NCBI GenBank assembly: GCA_032622095.1
Contig: CP136066.1
Coordinates: forward strand, 102,009,319 to 102,073,318
DNA length: 64,000 bases
Direction: 5' to 3'
Source: Siphonodentalium dalli
Lineage: Eukaryota; Mollusca; Scaphopoda; Gadilida; Siphonodentaliidae
Shown: piece by piece, positions 52,576 to 64,000 of the stretch
Layout: every line of letters begins with the position of its first letter
Position numbering within the stretch: position 1 is the stretch's first letter
The notes under the pieces: model-generated
Told to the model about the DNA's origin: nothing
Database searches by the model: none
What the model saw: the letters and a program-made list of their open reading frames with translations, nothing else
Translations under genes and position numbers: made by a program

Positions 52576-53455
52576 CCTTGCGTTGTCGAGTTCAATAATC
52601 CTACTCGTCCTATTCATTTTTTGCGAATCGATTTTGTTTTTGCTCGACATACATGTATTCGTAGCTATACTAACCGTGACTTTGCGAACCCTCTTTAATA
52701 ATACATGAGTGGATAGCTGGTCAACCTTCCTATCGAGGTCCCTTGTTTGAATTTTAAAGGCGAGCGAGTAAGTTCTTCTGATATTGCTGGGAGCAAGAGC
52801 TCGCGGATGAGTAATCTTTCTTAAGTTAGGACATTCGAGCCTCAATTTTCTAACGCCAGGTTCAAATCGTTGTTCCGGATAAATCTGAGCCAGTCAAAAT
52901 ATTCTTTAAATCGTTTGACCGGAGGGAATTAGAGTTAAAGTACTTTCCCCTAGCGGTGAAAGACGAATCACCGAATGCGACGCTTCTCGTTGGCGAGAGG
53001 TCTATTTTCATCTGCGTTGATTCCGTCTTAGGGCGTGGACCGCCTAAATTGTGACGGTCTACGAGGCGTTAATACGTATATATATATACGTGTATATATC
53101 CGCATTGCAGTGAATCTGATAGCCCTTTCGTGAATTAAATCGATACATGTCTTTGTATGGGACATGTTGAAATACATGTCATGTATTAGCTCAATTGTTG
53201 ACACCGATTTAGAGAGAATGTAGGGAGTGGTTTGTGTGCGTGAAATAATGTTGCCAGTGATAAGCCGACACTGAGGTACGGTGCCGATCGACAGATCTGG
53301 TAGAGATCGGACGGTATAAGTTGTTACTTGGCATTGGTTTGGTGTCACAGGTTTCCATAGGTGTTTTATCCTACGGGTTTTTATCTATGGTTTTTCCTGG
53401 CCGGCCACGTACCGTAGTAACATTATGGTTAATGTTGTTTTTTATTGTGAAATCC
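52576..53455. other. No gene recognised
   Basis: Frames on the minus strand (52510-52845, 53028-53348) have no recognised domain. A LIFE-like TCGAGTTC/CGAACCC pattern was not convincing. The stretch is unassigned. Confidence 0.35.
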
Positions 53456-55640
53456 ATGATGATTGTATAATATGATTGTATATATATATTGGAAATATTA
53501 TGTTTCATAACTCAGTATTACATGTAGAGTAATATATTGTAGTGTGTTAAGACTCGAATAGTCTTTCTAAAGTAGATCCGACTGGTCGTATGCAACATAT
53601 ATTTTCAAATAACATCAGTTGTATGTTGAAGTGCAGAGTATCCACTGCATCTACAGTGTATCTTGTTATTTGCATGGTGTGTAATTGGAATACGAATTAC
53701 CATTGGAATTACTTGTGCATATATGGACATTTGAGATTCGTAAATTTTTCCAGATGAAACCGAGTAACCGTGGTTATTCACAATGGTGTACACGGTATAT
53801 ATTATGCTCACTGTCAGTACAGTATGATTGTATAATATGATTGTATCTATATATTGGATATATTATGTTTCATAAATCAGTATTACATTATAGAGTAATA
53901 TATTGTAGTGTGTTAAGACTCGAGTAGACTTTCTCAAGTAGATCCTGTATGCAACATATATTATCATAATAGCATCAGTTGTATGTTGAAGTGCAGAGTA
54001 TCCACTGCATCTACGATGTATCTTGTTATCTGCATGGTGTGTAATTGGAATACGAATTATCATTGGATTTACTTGTGGATATATGGAAATTTGAGATTCG
54101 TAAATTGTTCCAGATGGAACCGAGTAACCGTGGTTATTCACAATGGTGTAAACGGGTCTATATTATGCTCACTGTCAGTACAGTGTCGTGTTCGAACAAA
54201 TCAAGTTGGGTTTTTTGATCGTATGCGCAGAGGCAGATGGGATATCAGTGTATTCTAGGATTGTATGGATGCTTATTGATACATATCGGCGATAGATATA
54301 TGTATATATATTGGCTGTATATTATATTTGTTTCAATTAATGGAGAATTTATATGCATATTACCGGTAATTCAAATATAATTATAAGTAATGCAGACTGA
54401 CATTATACTGCCCATGCAGTGTTCGCTTGTCCGAACGTTCAGTGATGTTCTGGAGTTTGCGCCGATGCAAACGGATGCTTGGCTCCATAATTAGATGCAG
54501 TCATCTCTCAATGCATACTATATGGCTATTTATTCTATTGTATGTATTTCCAGTGGACTGAAATGTGGAATATTTGGATATTTGAGCATTGAGAATTGTA
54601 AATAATTAAAAGTTCGAACCGATGCAATGCGAATTTTGGTGGACTATTTTGTGGAATACTACAGTAAACGTTGTTTTGGGTCCATAAACACAATCGTGTA
54701 AACTGGACAAAACTATATTCTCACTGTCAGTACAGTGTCGTGTTGGAACCAGTGATGTTTGGTTTTCTGACCGTGTGCTCAGTGGTCGACGGGCGATTGG
54801 TGTATTATAAACAAAGTCTTGTTCGATGCCTATCGATACATATGTGTGTATATGTGTATATATATGTATGTATACGTATATATGTGTATATGCGTATATA
54901 AATGCTATGTGTTGTATTGTTTCCAATTTTGGCGAATTATATGCATATTAATTCAATTAGAATTATAGGTAATGCAGACCGACGCTATATACTGCTCATG
55001 CATGCAGTGTACGGTTTCCGAACGTTCAGTGATGTTCTGGAGTTTGCGCAGACGCAAACGGATATTTGGTTCCATGCATAATTCGATGCAGTCATCTCTC
55101 AATGGTTAATAGCTAGATGGCTATTTGTTCCATTTTATGTTTTTCTAGTGGACTGACATGTGGAATATTTGGATATTTGAGCATTGAGATTTGTGAATGA
55201 TTAAATGTTAGAACCGACGAAAAGCGGTTTTTGGTGGACTGTTTTGTGAAATGCTACAGTAAAAGTGGACTTGATGCCATAAATATCCGTACATATTTCC
55301 GATGGAATAGGGAAATTGCTTATATATTGGTGACTAATTACACACTGTCATTATAGTGACGCGTTGTAACTGCATTGCGAATGCGATGCGATTTCATGTC
55401 AGTTCGCGGTGGGGCACTGCAACGTGGTGCACGGCCCGGGTAGTGTGCGTGATAGATTATCAGGCCGCACTGTTATTCAAAGTGCGAGGTTTAGAACATT
55501 CAGTGATGTTCCTCCATCTGCACAGATGCAGGTGAGCGTGTACACAATGATAGCATTTTCTATCTCGGTGTGATTTAGAACATTCAGTGATGTTGGGCCA
55601 TCTGTGCAGATGCAAATGGCCGATGTAATTGTGATGGATG
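53456..55640. repeat. Long-unit tandem repeat region
   Basis: 53461-53822 and 53824-54185 are ~362-bp tandem copies, about 93% alike by eye. Further, longer and more diverged units follow, each with CACTGTCAGTACAGTGTCGTG (near 53808, 54168 and 54720; weaker at 55340) and AACGTTCAGTGATGTTCTGG (54434, 55021). 55490-55615 holds two short copies of AACATTCAGTGATGTT. A (TATG)n-like stretch lies at 54840-54905. Confidence 0.8.
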
Positions 55641-57699
55641 TCCTTGTTTGTTTATATGGTTGTGATGGAATGTTTTTGTGCATGTATATTGGAATGGTTA
55701 TGTGTATAGTTGGTGAGAATAAATATGGTCCGCGTGACGATGCAACGCGCTATCCTATATGGGTGTTGTTGTTCTTGGGTATATTCGGGATGAAGGATGG
55801 AACGCGTTTTAGGGGAACAGCATAATTATACATGTACAATACATGAAAATAGACCAAAAATATAACGCCACTCTCATGCTATAGACACGCCACCAAATCG
55901 AGAGTATGTACAGCTCCACTCATGTAAATCGCGGTCCAGAAAAGAGGAATTCGCCATCTGAGGTGTAGCCTTCATAAACCCTGTTTTTATGGATTGTCGA
56001 ATGATGTGGTCTAGTTTCAGTTTAAGGTTATAAAACGCAAATCATTATCGCAATTGACAAAATACTTTTAAGCCCATCCACTTTACATGTGCGACCGTTT
56101 CTCGCTTGTAAATTGTCAATCAAAATATGTTCGTTACCTTAATGTCTATTTCGCTGTCGAACGCTGTGGTACGCCTTATGCAAGTACGATTGTTTTGCTG
56201 CACGATATAGAGACACTATAGCTGCTGAACCATGGTCTGTTTGGGATAAGTTTAAATCAGAGATGCCGACTGCGTCAGTTAGACCTGGGGTATTGGATCC
56301 ACACGATGGTGTTAGCCATCAAACGGCGGCTTAAACATAAATGATTACGTAAACCAGGTTTAACCATCAGATGACGAATCCGACCCTTGGGTCTGGCCAA
56401 TGTGGTTATTTGACGTGTCTCTCATGTGGCTCTTCATCGTGACATGGCTTTGCTGATAAAACGGCATTAACCCATTCGTTACTCAATGGATCCTCCCGTT
56501 CAGTTACAACAGTATATACTGGAATGGTCTACACTGTTAGAAAATACTGTCGGTTTGACAGTGTCGGACCGTCATAATCCGACGGTCACATACCATTATC
56601 AGTTGTACGGTGAATTACCGTTGTTTTATGCCCCCTGAAAATGGTCAAAGTGAAAAATATGCGCGTTTCCAAGTTCATGGCGTCAAAATTCAACATTATA
56701 TTTATCGGCGACAAAATTATATACGCCAGTGACTCTTTACAGTAATACTGAATCTGCTGATATTTAATATTTATTATTAATTGTTTGTATTCAGCGCAAT
56801 GATCCAGTATATTCATTCCGTCCTGTCTTACGTCCGTAATTAAATGACGTTATTTTCGTGGGCCGACGTTTATAACTCACGAATCTTGCCGCGCTGAAAA
56901 CGCAATTTTTTTGTGTGGGAAAATGTAAGCTATACACAGTATACAGGTGTGGACTAATGTTAAAACTGTCTGACCTCGGTTCCTATATAGAGTATTCATT
57001 TGGAGAGATGTTAAGGGTATACGAGCAGACAAAGATGGGAAATGTTCATATGATAAGTTCAACAAACAACCTAGTATATGGTCAATGAGTATTTAGTATA
57101 GAAAGGGTTAAACCATGGCAAAATAAAATTGTGTGTCTCGACTGTGGAAAATCTACCAGGCATGCTGCGACAGGGGTTCATATAACACCAACTTTTGGTC
57201 ACATTTTTTCAACAGTTGGGAATTTCAAACCAAAAATACGTTGAAAACTATGTAATTAATTTGTATGGTATTTGGGTGGTATTTACACTCCTTTTAATGA
57301 AAGCAATCTTAAAACTCACTCCCAAATACTTTTGATTGAAGTGAATTCTCGGACATACTCGTACCGCGGGAGTAGAACATACGCCCACTTCGGCTAGCTC
57401 TCAATGCGATGCTCATGACACGATTTTTCTTCAGCATGAAATAACAAAAAGCTTTCTGATTTGGTTAACTTATTCGATTTCTGAAATTTTGAAAATAAAG
57501 ATCGTTTGTCTCATTCCTATTTGAAAAAAAAAATGAAAACAGCTGGAACATTTCTGATGTTGGTATGTTTTTCAGAGTAAAAATATCGACCGTAGAGTTT
57601 CTTGTATTCTTCGACCTATGTTATCCCTTCTTTTAAATTACGCAGATAAAGGTTGGATGTCCAAATGAGATATATATTTCCGTTTAAGTAACTAATGAT
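55641..57699. other. No gene recognised
   Basis: Short unrelated frames only. A short relative of the GTTGGAAATTTC repeat lies at about 57165-57250. Confidence 0.4.
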
Positions 57700-60205
57700 T
57701 TTAGTCCAGCGTTGAAGGGTTTGAGCCGGTCAAAATTTGTAACAAGGTGATTTTGGTGTAATTTTTTCGGGCAGAATCTGGGAAACAACATATCCAAAAG
57801 CCGCTAAAATCCGCTTTGGGGGAAATTTTCTATTCAAGATTGCGTATAAAATGGCTGCTGCTATCGGAAATTGCTGGATTTCCTCGGTATAGTAACTAAT
57901 CAATTAATGCCCAATTCGTAATCAATTAAATATTGACAAACAATGCTTAGTAGTAAACCATATTTGTATAATGTCTGTCCTAAAATGGCCGCCAAAATGT
58001 ACAAAACCGATGAAATTTACATTTTGTTCAAAATTTAATAGCTATATAGTCCTATCAAAGTGAACACACGCTCGAATTATTCGAGGAATAGTTATTACTG
58101 TGTATAAGAGAAACTTTTGATAAGAGATGTACGAATTCACTCTAATGCATCACAGAATGGAGCAATCGAAATCAGGGTGTCATGAAACGGTTAAATTTAG
58201 ACGTTTGGACGCCCAGAAACAAACATAACGCAGTTTTATATGTACTTTTTATATTAAACCGTGTGATTATAAGTGTAATTAAACAGTTAAATGCGATTTA
58301 ATATGTATGTACTGATTATGTGCATTTTTTCTATAGAAGCAGAAATATATGTAGTGACCGATCATAATTTATTTTGATATCTACTATTTCCAACCTTTCA
58401 AAGTGCACTGCAAAAGAACAATATGCAAGTTATGCATATATTACTGTGTAAAATGTGAAGATCCTAGTGTCCATGTCTCAAAATAGTACCCATAGTTGCC
58501 TCCGATCAGGTGATGAAACATGAATATTTCGCTTTTATCACAAGAATGCTTGGTGGTATATTATGAACGCAATTTATCAAAACACAAAGGTGTACCATAG
58601 ACTATCTTCAATAAATTCTAAACTTGACATATATTGTATACATACTATGTGGCGGAGACTGTGTTTATAGCTGGAAATAATAGCTGTATGGTTATATTCA
58701 CCAAAGCAATATATATGCGAAAAGTACTACGATTTCTGCAACCGAATTTTGGCGCGTTTAACCCTCTCCCTAATGCTACATATAGTTGTTATACAAAAGA
58801 CCACACATATCAACATTTCGTGAATAATCAACGCTGAAATAACAGCTTTAAACGATGATCACCTGAAATTTAGCACAATTACGTGGGTGTTATATTTGTA
58901 AAATATGTTCAAACAAAACGATACTGAAAACTAATATTGTGCGTTGTAGTATATTCCAGTTGTAAAGTGGCGACTGAAGTAATTTGAACAAAACTGTCTA
59001 CTAATAAACCGGTTTGGTAGCAGCGTGATAATTAGTCTTACATGAATTGTAAGTTGTATCATCTCTTCGATCTGGTGAGATATGGCGCTTATCTATTGAA
59101 GTGATGAGTATTTCTTTGCAGTATGATAAGCATTGGGACATGTGTGGATGGTATATTATCACCTAATGCGCACGAGTGTAGACTATAAACGATATCTGAT
59201 CCTACGGAGGATAACATAGGTTTTGATATGCGATCTTTATCTGTTTTTAGTGATTTTATATGAAGGGTAATAACTCTATAAAGAATGTCCCTTTACTAAA
59301 TAACGGCGATTTGTATGAGAAATTTCAACACCACAATATATCAACTCTGGTGAAATATAAGTCAAATTCGTCTATGGGGTGGGTGGGCTTGGGGGAAGTT
59401 TTGGGTTACGCTCTTTAAAACACTTCTTCAAATATCTCCGTTATTTCGTCAAAAACACTTCTTCAAATATCTCCGTTATTTAGTTAATAAAAATATTTTC
59501 TTATTTTAGGATCACATATAAAAATGGGAGGATATGGTGATCCCATTTTCATGGGATCACCATATCCTCTCATTTTGATATATGATCCTACCTTCGTTGA
59601 GCCACGAGTGACTCCTGAGACGAGGATAACATATTATATGATACCCTATCCTACGGAGGATTACATATTGTTTGATATCTACACCCGTGCGCATGTTGAA
59701 TGTTGGATAATCAGAAAACCCGAACTTTACAGACGTAAACCATTGGGTTTGACTTGCGTTGCAATGACAAATTCTTCAGGTTGGTCTGTTATATTTATGT
59801 GTGTACTTGTATATTACAAATGCGTATTTTCACTCTTGGGTGGTTATCGGGCATGTTGCTTTCGTCGTGGCATGTCTTGGAGTTGCGGCCATTTTGACAG
59901 CCATTTCATGGCCGCGATTATATTATTTTATGTCCGTGTCACTCTATTCGCTCCCGTGCTCTAATTTCACACATACTTGCATAACTGCGTAATTCCTATG
60001 CCACAAGATATCGTACAATTACCTTCATAATTTACATCAGACCCCATCCATATTCAGGACGCTGTAGGAAATTTTCCCCTAAGCGGATTTTGGATATGTT
60101 ATACACGAAGGTCTCTTTTTTCCAACGATACCAAATTTAGCTTGTTACAAATTTTTTCCGGTAGGTAACTGTTTTCGCCTTCAACGACTTGACTATTTAG
60201 TATCA
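57700..60205. mobile_element. 2.5-kb TIR element with ATGGCCGCCAAAATG motifs
   Basis: About 150 bp at 57700-57850 matches, in inverted form and with divergence, 60050-60205: CAAAATTTGTAACAAG, ACATATCCAAAAGCCGC/ACATATCCAAAATCCGC and GGGGGAAATTTTC are shared. AAAATGGCCGCCAAAATG near 57985, and the inverted GCGGCCATTTTGACAGCCAT near 59886, recall the element at 36279-41966. The middle has no recognised gene; a 45-bp perfect hairpin lies at 59525-59569. The termini are not exactly resolved. Confidence 0.55.
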
Positions 60206-61364
60206 GTCGTTTTACATTACATTGTGTCCCATATATAGTACGCCCGTATATTACATGATTATACCTTCTCACCTATAGCTAATACGGGGGCATGAGTACA
60301 GGGAATCTATCATTTCAGGTATACAATCAATTATGTATAGATCTATATATGGTAAAAAATGACCGTCATCAAGTATATATATCTTATAATTATATGCGGA
60401 TCAGGTGCACCAGGTACATATAGTTGTGTGTGGGTGTAATCCTATTGTTATTTCCTGTCTAAGTCAGTACGTTTGTCCAATCGTGATGATTCCATATCTG
60501 GTATACAGTGATGTGTTAATATAATTTTAGTATAATCATGCGATCATGTGCGTGTCCAACACATCTTGCCATTTGCACATGACACGATGACATGTCTGTC
60601 CGTTCACACAGTACATTGCTGTCTGCTCGTTCACCCAACACTATATTGTCTAGGCATCACACACAGGAGGCGGGGTGTCATCCGATCATCGAATGTATGA
60701 GACCGTTTTTATCTTCAGGATTCGCCATATGAGAATCCAAATGTTGCCGATCTCATAACAAGACGCAAAATAAAATTATTCGGAATGGTACCCACCTCAA
60801 ATTTCGGCAATTCCTAATGAAACTTCAATATTTCTTATTTAACACGAACAACACAAATATATAACGTCAATTTGTCACCGGATTCGATGTAAGCGTTAGG
60901 TATATTACACATATATACCTGCGAAAAACGCATCCGATTTAGGTATGGGTAAATCGCATCCGCTTTCGTCGACTACCAACATATGATTTTCAATTGACCA
61001 GGGCACATACCTGCGACGACGATTATTTGATACGACAATCGGATGCAAATAATGCATACTACAAATTTTGGTAGTATATATATATATGCGTCATTCCGAT
61101 ACGATTTTCATATCCGAATAATCAAGAAATTGAATTTTCTTCCTCCTCGCCACATGCAATCTAATGTATTTTTTTTTTGGTCAAATAATATATCCAAATT
61201 GAAAAAGACTGCATTATTAAACTAGCGACAGTTGTATATACTTGCCTGATTGTCGTATCGTTTTCGTACATAAATTCGCATACGTTTTACGCATACGTAT
61301 ATACTATAAACACATACGACAATACGCATGCAGGTATACATATGAGGATCTATAGATTTACTCG
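60206..61364. other. No gene recognised
   Basis: AT-rich sequence with many TATA runs and no recognisable frame or repeat end. Confidence 0.4.
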
Positions 61365-61912
61365 TAGCCGTTTCATGGCTGGAGCTTCCTGAAATTTCGC
61401 GAAAAACCTGTGCCAGTGCATTCTCTTATATATGCGAGTCTCCCATATGGCGCCTGGCATATTTAAGAGAATGCACTGGCCTAACAAATGATATATTATT
61501 TTTATAATTTTGAAAAAATGTAAGAATTTTTTTTTAAATGTAAAGAATGTAAGAAATAATATTTTTTTTTTTTAAATTGTTAAAGAATGAAAGAAAAAAT
61601 TATAAAAAAATGCTTATATTGTTAAAGAATGTAAGAAAAAATGACTAAAATTATAAAACTGTTAAAGATTATAAGAAAAAATGAAAAAAATTGTTATAGA
61701 ATGAAAGTAAAAATTTAAAAAAATGATAAAATTGTTAAAGAACATAAGAAAAAATTATAATGGAATGTAATAAAAATTGATAAAAAATTATTTTAAAAAT
61801 GTTAGGCCAAGCATTCCACCTGAATGTGTCTAAACTCGCATATATAAGATAATGCATTGGCACAGGGTCTTTAACTTTGCACCAGCGCAGCTCCCGCGTG
61901 AAAGGGTCAATG
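61365..61912. mobile_element. MITE with internal minisatellite, copy C
   Basis: Left part GCTGGAGCTTCCTGAAAT, blocks with TATATGCGAGTCTCCCATATG and AAGAGAATGCACTGGCC, an A-rich minisatellite (about 61500-61800, GTTAAAGAATGTAAGAAAAA units), then AATGCATTGGCACAGGGTC and an end CAGCTCCCGCGTGAAAGGG as in copy A. Confidence 0.75.
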
Positions 61913-62529
61913 GTTTTCAACGAGGCGCGTCATAAAATTCGATTCGAACAAATGTTCCCCTTTCGACAACCAAGTCTCGCTTTGGCATATCATAGGCTGT
62001 GTGGCTACAATTGTTGTATCATTGGAAACTATAGCCAATTCTCCACCAAATTAATTTACAAAACAGCGAATAACAATTGTTTCACGGAGCATCCCGACTG
62101 CATACGCCTTTCCTATCCATTGAATATGTATTAATTAACATGTATTAAATATACTATGTATTATTCTTCTCTTCGTTATATCAAACAAAACTCCTGAACA
62201 TTTTCATAACGTTGTATTTTCTTGGATCTAAATTGAAATTCAACATTATGTATGCACATTCGCTTAAATAAATACCTGAAAATCGAAGCTTTCACTTGAA
62301 TGTGTCTAAAATATGGCATGGTGTGATGGCGAACAAACCGAAACCAAGAAATCCTACATTCAGCATCTGTCATTTGCAGCGGGGGCCATCCAAAATGCCA
62401 CAAACTCAAATCGCCTGTTAAGTAATAATTTCATATTCCCATTCACTTTATTCAGTGTACTCTTTGTGCTCTTTCCCTGTATGGACTCACTGTCGTATAT
62501 ACATTGTACAACATGGATCCTATTTTGGC

Positions 62530-62640
62530 TGTCATGTGGCTCAGTTGGTGGACGGCAAATTACGCCAACATAAGCGACTCGGTGGGTGATAGCGAGGCTG
62601 GTTCGAATCCCGATAAACCTGGGTATGTGCGTGGTCAACG
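62530..62640 (+). repeat. tRNA-derived SINE head
   Basis: TGTGGCTCAGTTGGTGGA (62535-62552) is A-box-like and GGTTCGAATCC (62600-62610) a perfect B box. The distance between them is long for a tRNA and no acceptor stem forms, so a SINE head is more likely than a tRNA gene. Confidence 0.5.
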
Positions 62641-64000
62641 CCAAGAGAAGATAATACGTGTAAGTGGGCAAGTTTGTCACTTTTGTTTCGATGATTGGTG
62701 GTGTTGTGTGCAGTGGGGGGGGGGATTTACATATGAAATTAACCATATTCGCGGTCGGTTGACACGACAATACACCAAATCATTCATGGAGTCTATATAT
62801 ATCGTCCGGAAATTATTCGCTCATCTATTAATTTCCATGCTTTTTGTCCGCAGGTTATGTTTAGTGTCGCCATTTCAGATGCCCCTGAGAGGCGCCAGAT
62901 TCGACAGGTGCAATTTGACCACTTAGTGTGTAACCCCAAACTGTCTTGGTATGATGGGCAAAAAATGCTTTTCGTTTTTATATTTTCTCCGTAAAAGTTG
63001 CTGTCCGTTGTACAGCCTGGTGTAGGTTTGCTGCCATATTGCTTGAACACACACATTTCTAAACCTTTAATGTGGCAATGGGTTTACATATAAATAGTAA
63101 ACACATGATTCAGCCGGTGACGTGAAATAATTCATGAGAGACAGGGGTATTGTACAAACTCGAGAGCGCATTGCGGTCGAGTGTTTTACATGGATTTTTT
63201 TTCACGTCACAAATTCTATCAAGTGATTATTCTGTTTATCAGAAATCCATTATACTCATGACGCATAAACTCCGACAGCGCACTATATAAATCCACTATT
63301 TAGAGTGACATAATTCACTAGTGAAATTCACTAGTGTCATAATTCACTAATGAAATTATTGTGTATTATCACTTGAGAAATCAAGGTAATTTGCACATAG
63401 GAATGTTATGAACAAATTAATTTCTCCTCCTATCGGCAGATAACCGTATCACGGTGTTGTCAATATTAGAAGCGAAGAAGACAACACAGATGATCTATTC
63501 CACTCGGAACGTACCATATTGCAAGCATAAACTGCCGCTGCCAGTGCGCAACTGTCAACCTGTAACCGACACACGAATCTGCAATTCTCTCAAAGTGTGG
63601 ATCACAGCTTTGCCATCGCCAGAGAGTATATGAGCTAATACGTTATGCACCCCTCCGATTGAGCCACAACGAGCACCTGTGAATGTAGGTCAAACCCGAT
63701 ATCATTCGAAATAACATTCGACATAAACGCTCGGAGACCTAATCAGTCTGAACGACTACTTTTGGTGTTTGGCTTTGGTTATCTTGGTGTATCGCAATTT
63801 CATGGGGTGGGTACCAACTTCTGTTTTTATTCGTGGCTGTATCTGTGGATATTGCAGTGCATGAACCTTCTGGTTATAGACGCGCTGGTCCAGTACCACG
63901 ACCGGGTAACTTTATAACCCTGTGGTGACTCTCTTTTAGCTTACAAAATATCGCGCTTGTCGGGAATCAAATCAGCTCCTACATCTCTAACTGGACATTT
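62641..64000. other. No gene recognised
   Basis: No recognised coding or repeat boundary. A small nested palindrome (ATAATTCACTAGTG, GAAATTCACTAGTG) lies near 63310-63355. Confidence 0.4.

Noticed and set aside
59524-59964. A 146-codon frame starting MGGYGDPIF
   Set aside because: It begins inside a perfect hairpin, shows no domain, and lies in a TIR element with no transposase-like motif.

Overview
The window looks like repeat-rich intronic DNA from an animal, most likely a marine invertebrate and plausibly a lophotrochozoan. The signs are one GT-AG spliced gene with a 35-kb intron, many CR1-like non-LTR retrotransposon fragments with short tandem 3' tails, tRNA-derived SINE pieces whose 3' end resembles SINE tails known from molluscs and relatives, MITEs and minisatellites. 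The species cannot be named from the sequence. No rRNA gene, intact tRNA gene, CRISPR array or bacterial operon was seen.

The only host gene recognised is a class A (rhodopsin-like) GPCR on the + strand. Four exons (10924-11085, 12875-12965, 14407-14816, 49844-50206) join in phase to a 341-residue receptor with all seven membrane segments; it is most like melatonin-type receptors (NRY instead of DRY, NSIIY instead of NPxxY). Its third intron (14817-49843) is a nest of transposons. Two decayed tandem copies of the last exon lie just downstream (50848-51235).

The outstanding object is an 8,569-bp palindromic element at 17503-26071. It starts AGAAGATAG, ends with the reverse complement, and is flanked by a 6-bp target duplication (TGTGAC). 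An uninterrupted paralogous site (15900-15905) lies 1.6 kb upstream because the host sequence is a tandem DNA-transposon dimer (15009-27111). Each arm encodes the same roughly 567-residue zinc-finger and P-loop protein resembling Polinton/Maverick (A32-like, FtsK/HerA-type) genome-packaging ATPases. The genes point outward from a GC-rich central hairpin. The 6-bp duplication and AG terminus are Polinton-like, but no polymerase, integrase, protease or capsid gene is visible. The arms differ by a 276-bp tandem-repeat copy, a few substitutions and a frameshift that breaks the start of the right-hand gene.

The rest of the layout is as follows. 1-3800 holds Ty3/gypsy relics. 3820-8705 is a decayed LINE split by a foldback element built of GGTTCTT repeats and (TCA)n/(TGA)n. 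27344-28455 holds MITEs and a SINE tail. 30395-45470 is a minus-strand LINE (ORF1 with zinc knuckles and an SGNH-like domain; ORF2 with endonuclease and reverse transcriptase) interrupted by a TTAA MITE, a 5.7-kb inverted-repeat element and a + strand LINE 3' end that sits inside a ~450-bp duplication. 50650-64000 is MITEs, a CGTTATAACG palindrome array, long tandem repeats and a further TIR element, with no gene recognised.
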